A program made the translations under genes and the position numbers. Shown here piece by piece: positions 1-7,488 of a DNA stretch of 26,175 nucleotides (position 1 is the stretch's first letter; the number at the start of each line of letters is the position of its first letter). Origin of the DNA: Alphaproteobacteria bacterium (GTDB lineage Bacteria; Pseudomonadota; Alphaproteobacteria; Micavibrionales; UBA2020); contig JAQSWE010000002.1 of NCBI GenBank assembly GCA_029266795.1, positions 1 through 26,175 of the forward strand, read 5' to 3'. A model generated the notes under the pieces. It had not been told where the DNA came from. It saw only the letters and a list, made by a program, of their open reading frames with translations, and did not search any database.

Positions 1-98
1 CGGCTGGCACGCGCGATGCCTATGAATGGACGGCGGCAAACGGCAAACCGCCGTCCTTGCGCGACCCGACGCCATTTTTGAAAGCGGCCAAGCCATGA
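1..98 (+). CDS. 3' end of an unidentified protein (partial)
   Basis: This is the tail of a gene that begins before the window. The frame opening at base 3 encodes about 31 residues with an ordinary protein-like composition (it includes AYEWTAANGKPPSLRDP) and ends at TGA 96-98. The ATG of the next gene lies at 95-97, giving the 4-nt ATGA overlap typical of translationally coupled genes, which supports this frame over the other two. I do not recognise the family from so short a piece. Confidence 0.5.
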   Translation, partial: AGTRDAYEWTAANGKPPSLRDPTPFLKAAKP

Positions 99-430
99 CG
101 CGCGAATTTATCAAGGCTGGAAACATCGTTTTGCGTCTCGCCGATATTGAACGCATCGATATTGCAGACATTGAGCAGGGCCGTATGACGGTGTTTCACG
201 ATGGCGGCAAGCCGCTGGTGGCGCATGATTTCGATGCCTTTGAAATTCTGATGCTGCTGCATCCCGCCGCGATGGAAGGACGGCGGCTACGCTGGGCGAA
301 ACATGCCTGGGCCTTTCACAATCTTGTCGCGCATCCGGTGATGCAGCTGATGGTCTGGATTGGTTTCAAAAAACAGGCCATCTGGCTCCATGACGTAACG
401 GTGCCAAAACCGCGCGGCGTCAGAGTTTAA
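95..430 (+). CDS. Small hypothetical protein, translationally coupled to the upstream gene
   Basis: The product is 111 residues and I cannot assign a function. The first half is a mixed alpha/beta-looking segment (FIKAGNIVLRLADIERIDI). The second half is rich in Trp and His, with the motif WAFHNLVAHPVMQLMVWIGF followed by WLHDVTVPKP. I have the impression of similar uncharacterised proteins in other Alphaproteobacteria, but cannot name a family. An in-frame ATG also exists at 26, immediately after a TGA. I chose 95 because it overlaps the upstream stop (ATGA) and because the codons between 26 and 95 belong to the end of the upstream gene in another frame. The gene converges on the minus-strand gene ending at 435, leaving only 4 nt between the stops. 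Confidence 0.6.
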   Translation: MTREFIKAGNIVLRLADIERIDIADIEQGRMTVFHDGGKPLVAHDFDAFEILMLLHPAAMEGRRLRWAKHAWAFHNLVAHPVMQLMVWIGFKKQAIWLHDVTVPKPRGVRV

Positions 431-434
431 CCTA

Positions 435-1082
435 TTAGCCGACCGGAAAATCGCCGTATTTGCCGGTTATCAACACCAGTTGACGCGCGCCAACGGGGTG
501 GAACAATTTTCTTAATTTATCGTCCTTAATCGTCATGCCTTCTTGCGCGTCCTTCAACTGTGCCAGTGTGTCGGCGGTGACGGGGCAAATGCTGTGCGGC
601 TGCCACGGGGCGGTATGGCCGGGGTCGAGCTGCGCGAGGTAGAGCGGACTGGCCGCGCGTTCGTCATTGATATGCTGCACGAGCATTTCTTTCAGCAGTT
701 TGCGCAAATGCACGAAACCGCCGTCAGTGCTGAACAGCTTGGCAAAGGTGGGAAAGGTCGATTTGAACTTCACGCTGCCCTTGTAGGTGCGTAGCCATTG
801 GGAAAATTTGCAGTCGATGGCATCCATCGCATCCAGTGCATGACGTGTACGGGAAAGTTTTTCCCCCGCTTCCGGTGAAGCGTTGTTCAGTACATCCTGC
901 CATGGAGTGAAGTTCTGCGGATTGTCGATATCACCGGCGGCCAATGCCAATAACTGCTGCGGCAATTTCTTTTCAAACGATACATAGGCGGCGTTTTTAA
1001 GGCGGTCACGACCGAAGTAATGCGAACTGTTGCGGATAATGATGGTGACGGGGGCATCGGCGGATAAGTCCGAAAATAGCAT
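435..1082 (-). CDS. C-terminal part of the interrupted NAD synthase-like gene (after in-frame TGA)
   Basis: The ORF encodes 215 residues from its first ATG at 1080-1082. It is in the same frame as the NAD synthase-like gene that stops at 1149-1151. The 22 codons between that TGA and this ATG also read as good protein (DELGTGFTWTDDNWHIEQRRAY), and the ATG has no Shine-Dalgarno sequence. The simplest reading is that this is the downstream part of one ancestral gene of about 660 codons, broken by a single stop codon, rather than an independent gene. The segment contains IIIRNSSHYFGRDRLKNAAYV and a Lys/Phe-rich middle; I recognise no domain in it. It could be expressed only by readthrough or weak re-initiation. 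A sequencing error at the TGA is also possible. Confidence 0.5.
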   Translation of the reverse strand: MLFSDLSADAPVTIIIRNSSHYFGRDRLKNAAYVSFEKKLPQQLLALAAGDIDNPQNFTPWQDVLNNASPEAGEKLSRTRHALDAMDAIDCKFSQWLRTYKGSVKFKSTFPTFAKLFSTDGGFVHLRKLLKEMLVQHINDERAASPLYLAQLDPGHTAPWQPHSICPVTADTLAQLKDAQEGMTIKDDKLRKLFHPVGARQLVLITGKYGDFPVG

Positions 1083-1148
1083 ATAGGCGCGCCGCTGTTC
1101 GATATGCCAGTTGTCGTCCGTCCATGTGAAGCCGGTGCCGAGTTCGTC

Positions 1149-2417
1149 TCACTGCGGGTTTGATTTCGGCAGCGACGCGTCGCGGATATCGCTTGCCCGC
1201 GTCTGGCGCGTAAAGCCGGCGCGCTCGACCAGGGACGGGCCGGCCGCGAAGCTTTGCGTCGTGAAACGCTTGGCCGGAAATGAAAAGCCGTATTGCCCGA
1301 TGCGGCCCGAGATTTTTGCCAGCGCGTCAACTTGCTTTTCATTCAGTGCCGCGACCTGCGCACCAAACACGGCGTTCAACATGTCGCACTTTTGATCTGG
1401 CGAAAGGCCTGTTGTTCCCATCAGCGCAAAGGCTTCCGCCTGCCATGCTGATTTATCCCGCATCCCATTCATAACGAGTTTGTGCGCGCTGGCGCTATCG
1501 TTGTCGATGATGATGCGCGGCGTCACCATGCTGACGGATTTGATAAGGTCGGCATCGCCCGCGACGGCCTGCAGCGCGCTGTCGATATCTTCCCCCTGAT
1601 AAACCGTTTTGGTGGGTGTGGGGCGGTAAGGTATCTTTTCGCGGAACGCATTGTTTTCGCGCTCCTCGATATAGAAATTGCGCACCGCCGCCAGCGTATC
1701 GGGATCAATCGTCTCGAGAAAAGCGGGGTCGAGATCGCCCTGCTGGGCCATGATGTAATGGTCGAGCGCGTCAAGGTGGTTGGCCTGCACCTCGAACCTT
1801 CCACAATCGCAATCCACTTCGCGGCTTTTGCGCACAGCGATCTGCGGCACGTCTAGATATTCGCAGATAGCGAGTATTTGCGTTTTATATAGATGCTCGA
1901 TGGGCTGCAGGCTGGGGTTGCGCGACAGCAGCGTATAGGTGCCGAGCACCGCTTCCGTGCGGTTGCGCGTACCGGCGACCAGCCGGTAATTGCCGAGCAT
2001 GCCGTGGTTGAGGGCCGTGTCGCTAATCGCGCGGCTGAAAATATTGCCCCACCGCTTGTTGTCGTCGCTGAATTCGATCGTGTCATCCAGCACATAACTG
2101 GCATCGGGCGCGACTTGCCGCAACCATGGCATGATCTGGCGCGCGAACCAGTCCTTGCCGTCTCCGGCGGTGCAGGCAATCGTTCCCTCGGCGCTTTTTT
2201 GCAGGCTGCCCGGATGGGCGAAGTTAACGGCCATCACGGCTTGGGGTTTCCCCAGTTCCTTGAAGGCGGCGTAAGCGGCAAGAAACACCACCAGCGAATC
2301 CGTCCCGCTGACGCCCACGATGATGCCGGGCATTTTGTCCTTCACGGCGCGGTTCTTGATCCAGCTCACGAGCCGCTGGAAGGTTTCGCCCGGGTTGATC
2401 TTGCGCGGTTGGAGCAT
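1149..2417 (-). CDS. NAD(+) synthase-like ATP-pyrophosphatase, interrupted by TGA
   Basis: The 422-residue product belongs to the NadE/adenine nucleotide alpha-hydrolase group, whose known members amidate deamido-NAD using ATP. A PP-loop-like site lies at about residues 33-42 (IVGVSGTDSL). The NAD-synthase signature LVAGTRNRTE is at 146-155, and QPIEHLYKTQILAICEYLDVP follows at about 171-191. The PP-loop is odd: SGTDS where NadE proteins have SGGxDS, so it is one residue shorter. Two close cysteines occur at about 203 and 205 (VDCDCGR). The region beyond about residue 210 is not part of a normal NadE. The gene starts 6 nt after the metH stop with AAGG upstream, so it is probably cotranscribed with metH. 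The reading frame continues past its TGA to 435, so this is probably a nonsense-interrupted gene. It is divergent or decaying, and full NAD synthase activity should not be assumed. Confidence 0.65.
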   Translation of the reverse strand: MLQPRKINPGETFQRLVSWIKNRAVKDKMPGIIVGVSGTDSLVVFLAAYAAFKELGKPQAVMAVNFAHPGSLQKSAEGTIACTAGDGKDWFARQIMPWLRQVAPDASYVLDDTIEFSDDNKRWGNIFSRAISDTALNHGMLGNYRLVAGTRNRTEAVLGTYTLLSRNPSLQPIEHLYKTQILAICEYLDVPQIAVRKSREVDCDCGRFEVQANHLDALDHYIMAQQGDLDPAFLETIDPDTLAAVRNFYIEERENNAFREKIPYRPTPTKTVYQGEDIDSALQAVAGDADLIKSVSMVTPRIIIDNDSASAHKLVMNGMRDKSAWQAEAFALMGTTGLSPDQKCDMLNAVFGAQVAALNEKQVDALAKISGRIGQYGFSFPAKRFTTQSFAAGPSLVERAGFTRQTRASDIRDASLPKSNPQ

Positions 2418-2423
2418 GACGCC

Positions 2424-5400
2424 TTACTTATCCAATATCGGCGCCAGCCATTTTTCGGCTTCCTTCAGCGGCAGCCCGCTGCGGCGCACGTAATCCTCCA
2501 GCTGGTCGCGGCCGATATTGTTGACGCCAAGGTAATAGCTGTCGGGGTGGGAAAAATACCAGCCGCTGACCGACGATGCCGGCCACATGGCAAGGCTTTC
2601 GGTCAGGATGATGCCGGTGTTTTCCTTCACGTCCAGCAGTTCCCAGATCAGCGTTTTCTGAGTATGATCGGGGCAGGCGGGATAGCCGGGGGCGGGACGG
2701 ATGCCGCGATATTTTTCCTCGATCATCGCATCCACATCGAGCGTTTCGTCTTTCGCATAGCCCCAATAGTTTCGGCGTACTTCCGCATGCATGTATTCCG
2801 CGAAGGCTTCCGCGAAGCGGTCGGCGACGGCCTTTGCCATCATGCTGCTATAGGGGTCGTTCTTCTCCTCGAATTCCTTCACGATTTCTTCGAGGCCATC
2901 GCCCGCCGTAACGGCGAAGACGCCGAGCCAGTCGCGCTTGCCGCTGTCGACAGGCGCGATGAAGTCGGAGAGGCAATAATGTGCCTTGCCGTCTTTTTTC
3001 TTGACCTGTTGGCGCAGGCCGATCATGCGGTCCTGTTCTTTTGTGCGCGTTTCGTCGGTATAGATGATGATATCCTCGCCCGTGCTGGCCGCGGGCAGCA
3101 GACCGATGACGCCGCGGGGGCGCACGCGGCCGTCCTTGATGAAGAACTCGATCATCTTCTGCGCATCGTCGAAAATCTTGCGGGCTTCCTCGCCGCGCGC
3201 CTCGTCGTCGAAAATCTGGGGATATTTCATCAGCATCCCCCAGGTGTAGAAGAACGGCGACCAGTCGACATAAGGTCGCAGCGTGTCGAAAGTGACGTCA
3301 TTGAATATATGCACGCCGGGTTTCGCGGGAACCGGCGGCGTATAGGACGCCCAGTCAGGCTTGAATTTGTTTTTCTGCGCCTCGGCGAAGGGGATGATTT
3401 CCTTGTTCGGCGACTTGTTCAGGAAGCGCTCGTGGATCTGCTTGTATTTTTTCGTGACTTCCGCGAGATAGGCGGTGCGCAGCGTGGCATTCATCAGGTT
3501 GTTCATCACGCCGACCGCGCGGGAGGCATCGGGCACATAGACGACCGGATGCTTGTAATGCGGAGCGATTTTCACGGCCGTATGCATCTCCGACGTCGTC
3601 GCGCCGCCGATCAGCAGCGGAATGGTGAAGCCCTGCCGCTGCATTTCCTCCGCCACATGCGCCATTTCCTCAAGCGAGGGGGTAATGAGGCCGGAGAGGC
3701 CGATGATATCCACCTGCTGCTCGCGCGCCGTCTGCAGGATTTTCTCGCTCGGCACCATGACGCCGAGGTCGATCACTTCATAACCATTGCATTGCAGGAC
3801 GATGCCGACGATGTTCTTGCCGATGTCATGCACGTCGCCCTTGACGGTCGCGAGCAGGATTTTACCGGCGCTTTTCGCCTTCGCATCCTTCTCCGCCTCC
3901 ATGAAGGGCAGCAGGTAAGCGACCGACTGTTTCATCACGCGGGCGGACTTCACGACCTGCGGCAGGAACATCTTCCCGTCGCCGAACAGGTCGCCCACGA
4001 TATTCATGCCCGCCATCAGCGGGCCTTCGATCACTTCCAGCGAACGCTTGCATTTGCGGCGCGCTTCCTCGGTATCCTGCTCGATATACTCGGTGATGCC
4101 TTTGACGAGCGCATGTTCGAGGCGTTTCTCGACCGGGTATTTGCGCCATTCCTTTTCTTCCTCAGGCGCCTTCTCGCCGCTGCCCTTGTATTTCTCGGCA
4201 AGGTTGAGCAGGTTTTCGGTGCCTTCGGGGCGGCGGTTGAGGATGACGTCCTCGACCGCGTCGCGCAGTTCCAGCGGAATGTCTTCATAAATCGCCAGCT
4301 GCGAGGCGTTCACGATGCCCATATCCATGCCGGCCTTGGTGGCATGGTAGAGGAATACGGCATGGATCGCTTCGCGCACCGGGTTATTGCCACGGAACGA
4401 AAACGATACGTTGGATACGCCGCCGCTGATCGGCGCATGGGGCAGGGATGCCTTGATCGCCTTCGTCGCTTCGATGAAGTCAACGCCGTAATTATTGTGT
4501 TCCTCGATACCCGTCGCGACCGCGAAAATGTTCGGGTCGAAAATAATGTCTTCGGGCGGGAAGCCAGCTTTTTGCGTCAGGATGTTGTAGGCGCGGGTGC
4601 AGATTTCGATCTTGCGGGCGGCGGTATCGGCCTGTCCTTTTTCATCGAAGGCCATCACGATGACGGCGGCGCCGTAGACTCGCGCCAGATGCGCGTGTTT
4701 CAGGAATTCTTCTTCGCCTTCCTTGAGGCTGATGGAATTGATAATGCATTTGCCTTGCACGCATTTCAGGCCTTCCTCGATCACTTCCCATTTGGAGGAA
4801 TCGACCATGACCGGCACGCGCGCGACATCTGGCTCCGATACCACGTTGTTGAGGAAGGTCTTCATGGCAAGCTTGGAATCCAGCATGCCTTCGTCCATGT
4901 TGACGTCGATCATCTGCGCGCCGTTTTCGACCTGGTCGCGGGCGACGCTGACGGCTTCCGCGTAATTGCCCGCCTTGATGAGGTTCTTGAACTTGATCGA
5001 TCCGGTGACGTTCGTGCGCTCGCCCACGTTGACGAACAGGCTGTTGTCGTTGACCTCCAGCGGCTCCAGCCCCGACAGGCGCAGCGCCTTGGGGATGTCG
5101 GGTATGCTGCGCGGTTGCAGGTTCGCAACGGACTGCGCCAGCTTGCGGATATGCGCGGGCGTCGTGCCGCAGCAGCCGCCGCAGATGTTCAGGAAGCCGG
5201 AATGCGCCCATTCTCCCATCTCGCCCGCCACCTGTTCCGGCGTTTCGTCATAGCCGCCGAAAGCGTTCGGCAGGCCGGCATTGGGGTAAGTGCAGACATG
5301 CGTATCGGCAATCTTCGACAGAGTCTGCACATATTGCCGCATTTCCTTCGGCCCGAGCGCGCAGTTCAGCCCGATGGAAATCGGGTTGGCATGGCGTACG

Positions 5401-6092
5401 GAATTCCAGAAGGCTTCCGTCGTCTGGCCCGACAGGGTGCGGCCCGAGGCATCGGTGATCGTGCCTGAAATCATCACGGGCAGCCGGGTTTTCTTGTCGG
5501 TGAAATATTTTTCTGCGGCGAAGATCGCGGCCTTCGCGTTCAGCGTGTCGAAAATCGTCTCGATCAGCAGGATGTCCGCACCGCCAGCGACCTGTCCGTC
5601 GATCGCCTCGTAATAGGAATCCGCCAGCTGGTCGAAGGTGATGTTGCGGAAGCCGGGGTCGTTCACATCGGGCGACATCGATGCCGTGCGGTTTGTGGGG
5701 CCGATGGCACCCGCCACGAAGCGCGGCTTTTCGGGCGTGCTGAAACGGTCGGCGGCGCGGCGCGCGATTTCGGCGGAGGCGCGGTTGAGCTCGAACGCGA
5801 GCGATTCCATGCCGTAATCGGCCATGGCGATGCTGGTGGAGCTGAATGTGTTCGTTGAAACGATATCCGCGCCCGCTTCCAGATAATCGGCATGGATGCT
5901 TTCGATGATCGCGGGCTGCGTGATGCTCAGCAGGTCGTTGTTGCCCTTCAGCGGCTTTTCCCATTTGGCGAATTTCGTGCCGCGGTAATCGTCTTCCTGC
6001 AGCTTGTGCGTCTGGATCATCGTGCCCATGGCGCCGTCCAGCACGAGGATGCGTTTTTTGAGCGCGGCCTGCAGCTCGTCACGTTTGCTCAT
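2424..6092 (-). CDS. metH: Cobalamin-dependent methionine synthase MetH
   Basis: The product is 1222 residues (E. coli MetH is about 1227). It transfers the methyl group from 5-methyltetrahydrofolate to homocysteine through B12 in the cytoplasm. All modules are visible. The homocysteine domain has zinc ligands Cys244 (GLNCALG) and Cys307/308 (GGCCGT). The pterin domain starts near residue 350 (VNVGERTNVTGS). The B12 cap and Rossmann domain carry DVHDIGKN, with His755 as the lower cobalt ligand. The C-terminal reactivation domain has RPAPGYPACPDH for AdoMet. The frame is open to an ATG at 6224, but I chose 6092: the protein then begins MSKRDELQAALKKRILVLDGAMG as the family does, and AGAGG lies upstream. 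It is divergent from the gene at 6218, with 125 nt between them. I recognise no B12 or SAM riboswitch there. Confidence 0.97.
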   Translation of the reverse strand: MSKRDELQAALKKRILVLDGAMGTMIQTHKLQEDDYRGTKFAKWEKPLKGNNDLLSITQPAIIESIHADYLEAGADIVSTNTFSSTSIAMADYGMESLAFELNRASAEIARRAADRFSTPEKPRFVAGAIGPTNRTASMSPDVNDPGFRNITFDQLADSYYEAIDGQVAGGADILLIETIFDTLNAKAAIFAAEKYFTDKKTRLPVMISGTITDASGRTLSGQTTEAFWNSVRHANPISIGLNCALGPKEMRQYVQTLSKIADTHVCTYPNAGLPNAFGGYDETPEQVAGEMGEWAHSGFLNICGGCCGTTPAHIRKLAQSVANLQPRSIPDIPKALRLSGLEPLEVNDNSLFVNVGERTNVTGSIKFKNLIKAGNYAEAVSVARDQVENGAQMIDVNMDEGMLDSKLAMKTFLNNVVSEPDVARVPVMVDSSKWEVIEEGLKCVQGKCIINSISLKEGEEEFLKHAHLARVYGAAVIVMAFDEKGQADTAARKIEICTRAYNILTQKAGFPPEDIIFDPNIFAVATGIEEHNNYGVDFIEATKAIKASLPHAPISGGVSNVSFSFRGNNPVREAIHAVFLYHATKAGMDMGIVNASQLAIYEDIPLELRDAVEDVILNRRPEGTENLLNLAEKYKGSGEKAPEEEKEWRKYPVEKRLEHALVKGITEYIEQDTEEARRKCKRSLEVIEGPLMAGMNIVGDLFGDGKMFLPQVVKSARVMKQSVAYLLPFMEAEKDAKAKSAGKILLATVKGDVHDIGKNIVGIVLQCNGYEVIDLGVMVPSEKILQTAREQQVDIIGLSGLITPSLEEMAHVAEEMQRQGFTIPLLIGGATTSEMHTAVKIAPHYKHPVVYVPDASRAVGVMNNLMNATLRTAYLAEVTKKYKQIHERFLNKSPNKEIIPFAEAQKNKFKPDWASYTPPVPAKPGVHIFNDVTFDTLRPYVDWSPFFYTWGMLMKYPQIFDDEARGEEARKIFDDAQKMIEFFIKDGRVRPRGVIGLLPAASTGEDIIIYTDETRTKEQDRMIGLRQQVKKKDGKAHYCLSDFIAPVDSGKRDWLGVFAVTAGDGLEEIVKEFEEKNDPYSSMMAKAVADRFAEAFAEYMHAEVRRNYWGYAKDETLDVDAMIEEKYRGIRPAPGYPACPDHTQKTLIWELLDVKENTGIILTESLAMWPASSVSGWYFSHPDSYYLGVNNIGRDQLEDYVRRSGLPLKEAEKWLAPILDK

Positions 6093-6141
6093 CTGGGACA
6101 CCCTCTTTCTTTCATTCTGGCAACAGCTTGCTTTTAACAGA

Positions 6142-6170
6142 TTGAAATGAAGAGGGAAAAGTAAAATAAT
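6142..6170 (+). promoter_or_regulatory. Putative sigma70-type promoter for the 6218 gene
   Basis: TTGAAA at 6142-6147 (5/6 to the -35 consensus), a 17-nt spacer, and AATAAT at 6165-6170 (5/6 to the -10 consensus). It lies in the AT-rich divergent gap between metH and the 6218 gene and points to the latter. This is sequence match only; no matching site was obvious for metH on the other strand. Confidence 0.4.
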
Positions 6171-6217
6171 ATAACGGACGGCAAAATTGCCCATAATTAT
6201 CACAGCCGGCGTTAAAA

Positions 6218-6802
6218 ATGACACGTGCAGAGCAGCTTGCGAAGAAACTGAAGACGCCGAAGCAGGTGCAGGAATATCTGCGCGACCTGCCCTATAACCG
6301 CGAGAAGAAGGGCGAAACGCTGGCCTCCGCCGAAACGGCGCTGAAGCGCGGGCGGCTGCATTGCTTCGAGGCGGCGTTTGCGGCGGCGGCGATTCTGGAG
6401 CAGCACGGCTATCCGCCGCTCGTCATGAGCCTCGAGAGCAAGGACAATCTTGACCATGTGATTTACGTGTTCAAGCAGAAGGGCCGCTGGGGATCGATCG
6501 CCCTGTCACGCGACGACGGACTGCATGGCCGCCCGCCGCGCTATCGCAGCCCGCGCGAACTGGCATGGAGTTATTACGATCCCTATGTCGACAAATCGGG
6601 GAAAATCACAGGGTATCAGGTCGCGCATCTGGACGACACCGGCACCGACTGGCGCGCGAGCAAGCGCAACGTCTGGAAGGCCGAAAAATACCTCATCAAG
6701 CTGAAGCACAACAAGCTGAAATCCTCGCTGGCGCGCTATAAAAAACTGCTGAAAAATTACCTCGCGCATGGACCTATCCCGCGCCACAGGCATTGGTGGT
6801 AG
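6218..6802 (+). CDS. Transglutaminase/papain-like fold hypothetical protein
   Basis: The product is 194 residues. Its central part fits a transglutaminase-like Cys-His-Asp arrangement: Cys49 in RLHCFEAAFAAAAIL at the start of a helix, His80 in NLDHVIYVF on a strand, and a following strand WGSIALSRDD with Asp99/100. The segment YRSPRELAWSYYDPYVD matches what I recall of uncharacterised proteobacterial members. The C-terminus (about 150-190) is very basic with repeated Lys/Leu, which could suit nucleic acid or membrane contact. There is no signal peptide, so it is probably cytoplasmic. Its substrate is unknown, and it could be a hydrolase rather than a cross-linking enzyme. It is followed 22 nt later by the SRPBCC gene and is probably cotranscribed with it. 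Confidence 0.6.
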   Translation: MTRAEQLAKKLKTPKQVQEYLRDLPYNREKKGETLASAETALKRGRLHCFEAAFAAAAILEQHGYPPLVMSLESKDNLDHVIYVFKQKGRWGSIALSRDDGLHGRPPRYRSPRELAWSYYDPYVDKSGKITGYQVAHLDDTGTDWRASKRNVWKAEKYLIKLKHNKLKSSLARYKKLLKNYLAHGPIPRHRHWW

Positions 6803-6810
6803 AGTTTATA

Positions 6811-6816
6811 AAGGAG
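6811..6816 (+). promoter_or_regulatory. Strong ribosome binding site deciding the start at 6825
   Basis: AAGGAG sits 8 nt before ATG 6825. The same frame is open from an ATG at 6768, inside the previous gene, but this near-perfect site and the family's N-terminus place the true start at 6825. Confidence 0.8.
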
Positions 6817-6824
6817 ATTTATAC

Positions 6825-7283
6825 ATGCCCAATACCGTAAAACTGCACCGTGTCTTCGCGACCACGCCGGAAAAATTGTACCGCGCCTTTCTCGATCCCG
6901 ATGCGATGGCGAAATGGCTGCCGCCGAACGGCTTTACCTGCAAGGTGCATCATGCTGACGCGAAAGTGGGCGGCACATACCGCATGTCCTTCACGAATTT
7001 CACCACCAACAAGGCGCATGCCTTCGGCGGCGAATACAAGGAATTGGTGCCGAACAAGCGCTTGCGCTACACCGACAAATTCGAAGACCCGAACCTGCCC
7101 GGTGTGATCGAGGTCACGATTGACATGAAACAGGTATCCGTCGGCACAGAAATAAATATCCTGCAGGCAGGCATACCCGATGTTATCCCGCTGGAGGGCT
7201 GCTATCTCGGCTGGCAGGAATCCCTTGCCAACCTCGCCAAACTGGTGGAGCCCCATATCCCAGATGACGGGCTGCCGGAATAA
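6825..7283 (+). CDS. SRPBCC/AHSA1-family protein
   Basis: The product is 152 residues. It has the START/Bet v 1-like helix-grip pattern of the activator-of-Hsp90 (AHSA1) family: an N-terminal strand and helix (HRVFATTPEKLYRAFLDPDAMAKWLPP), a series of strands with VGGTYRMSFTNF and GEYKELVPNKRLRYTDKFED, and a C-terminal helix beginning CYLGWQESLANLAKLVEPHI. The fold forms a hydrophobic cavity for small ligands. Bacterial members are rarely characterised, so no reaction can be given. It follows the transglutaminase-like gene by 22 nt with its own strong ribosome binding site, and a terminator follows directly. Confidence 0.88.
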   Translation: MPNTVKLHRVFATTPEKLYRAFLDPDAMAKWLPPNGFTCKVHHADAKVGGTYRMSFTNFTTNKAHAFGGEYKELVPNKRLRYTDKFEDPNLPGVIEVTIDMKQVSVGTEINILQAGIPDVIPLEGCYLGWQESLANLAKLVEPHIPDDGLPE

Positions 7284-7296
7284 CTGCCGAAAGAAT

Positions 7297-7325
7297 AAAA
7301 AACCCCGCCATTTGCGGGGTTTTTT
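7297..7325 (+). terminator. Rho-independent terminator after the SRPBCC gene
   Basis: Inverted repeat AAAAAACCCCGC (7297-7308), a 5-nt loop CATTT, then GCGGGGTTTTTT (7314-7325). The stem is GC-rich and ends in a T-run, 13 nt after the stop at 7283. It separates this unit from gltD. Confidence 0.92.
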
Positions 7326-7388
7326 ATTGCTTGTCTGGCAGGCAATTCATTTTTCGCGAAATAAAACGGCTCCAATGGCTGCGAAATC

Positions 7389-7417
7389 TTGCCATTCCAA
7401 AACAAATTCTGTAAAAA
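7389..7417 (+). promoter_or_regulatory. Possible gltDB promoter
   Basis: TTGCCA at 7389-7394 (5/6 to -35), a 17-nt spacer, and TAAAAA at 7412-7417 (4/6 to -10), between the terminator and gltD. I looked for a sigma54 GG-N10-GC pattern and did not find one with correct spacing. Confidence 0.3.
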
Positions 7418-7464
7418 TAAGCCAGATTGCTGCGCTGCCGCAAAATGATTCCCGGGTTACGGAT

Positions 7465-7469
7465 GAGGA
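7465..7469 (+). promoter_or_regulatory. Shine-Dalgarno-like site favouring a TTG start for gltD
   Basis: GAGGA lies 7 nt before an in-frame TTG at 7477, but 19 nt before the first ATG at 7489, which has no good site of its own. Translation of gltD may therefore begin at TTG 7477 (4 residues longer). Confidence 0.35.
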
Positions 7470-7488
7470 TCTGCGTTTGACCAGAACG

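Noticed and set aside
1149..1151. TGA read as selenocysteine or as Trp by an altered genetic code
   Set aside because: Other genes here end in TGA with overlapping starts (gltD-gltB, ung-yffB), so TGA is a stop in this genome. I recognise no selenoprotein family or SECIS-like element.
1893..5468. 1191-codon open frame on the plus strand
   Set aside because: It lies antisense to metH, whose domains and key residues are all present on the other strand. The translation is Arg/His/Asp-rich without motifs, typical of an antisense shadow in GC-rich DNA.
6093..6217. Possible SAM or cobalamin riboswitch upstream of metH
   Set aside because: The 125-nt gap has no B12-box or SAM-type core that I can recognise and is too short for a cobalamin riboswitch plus promoter.
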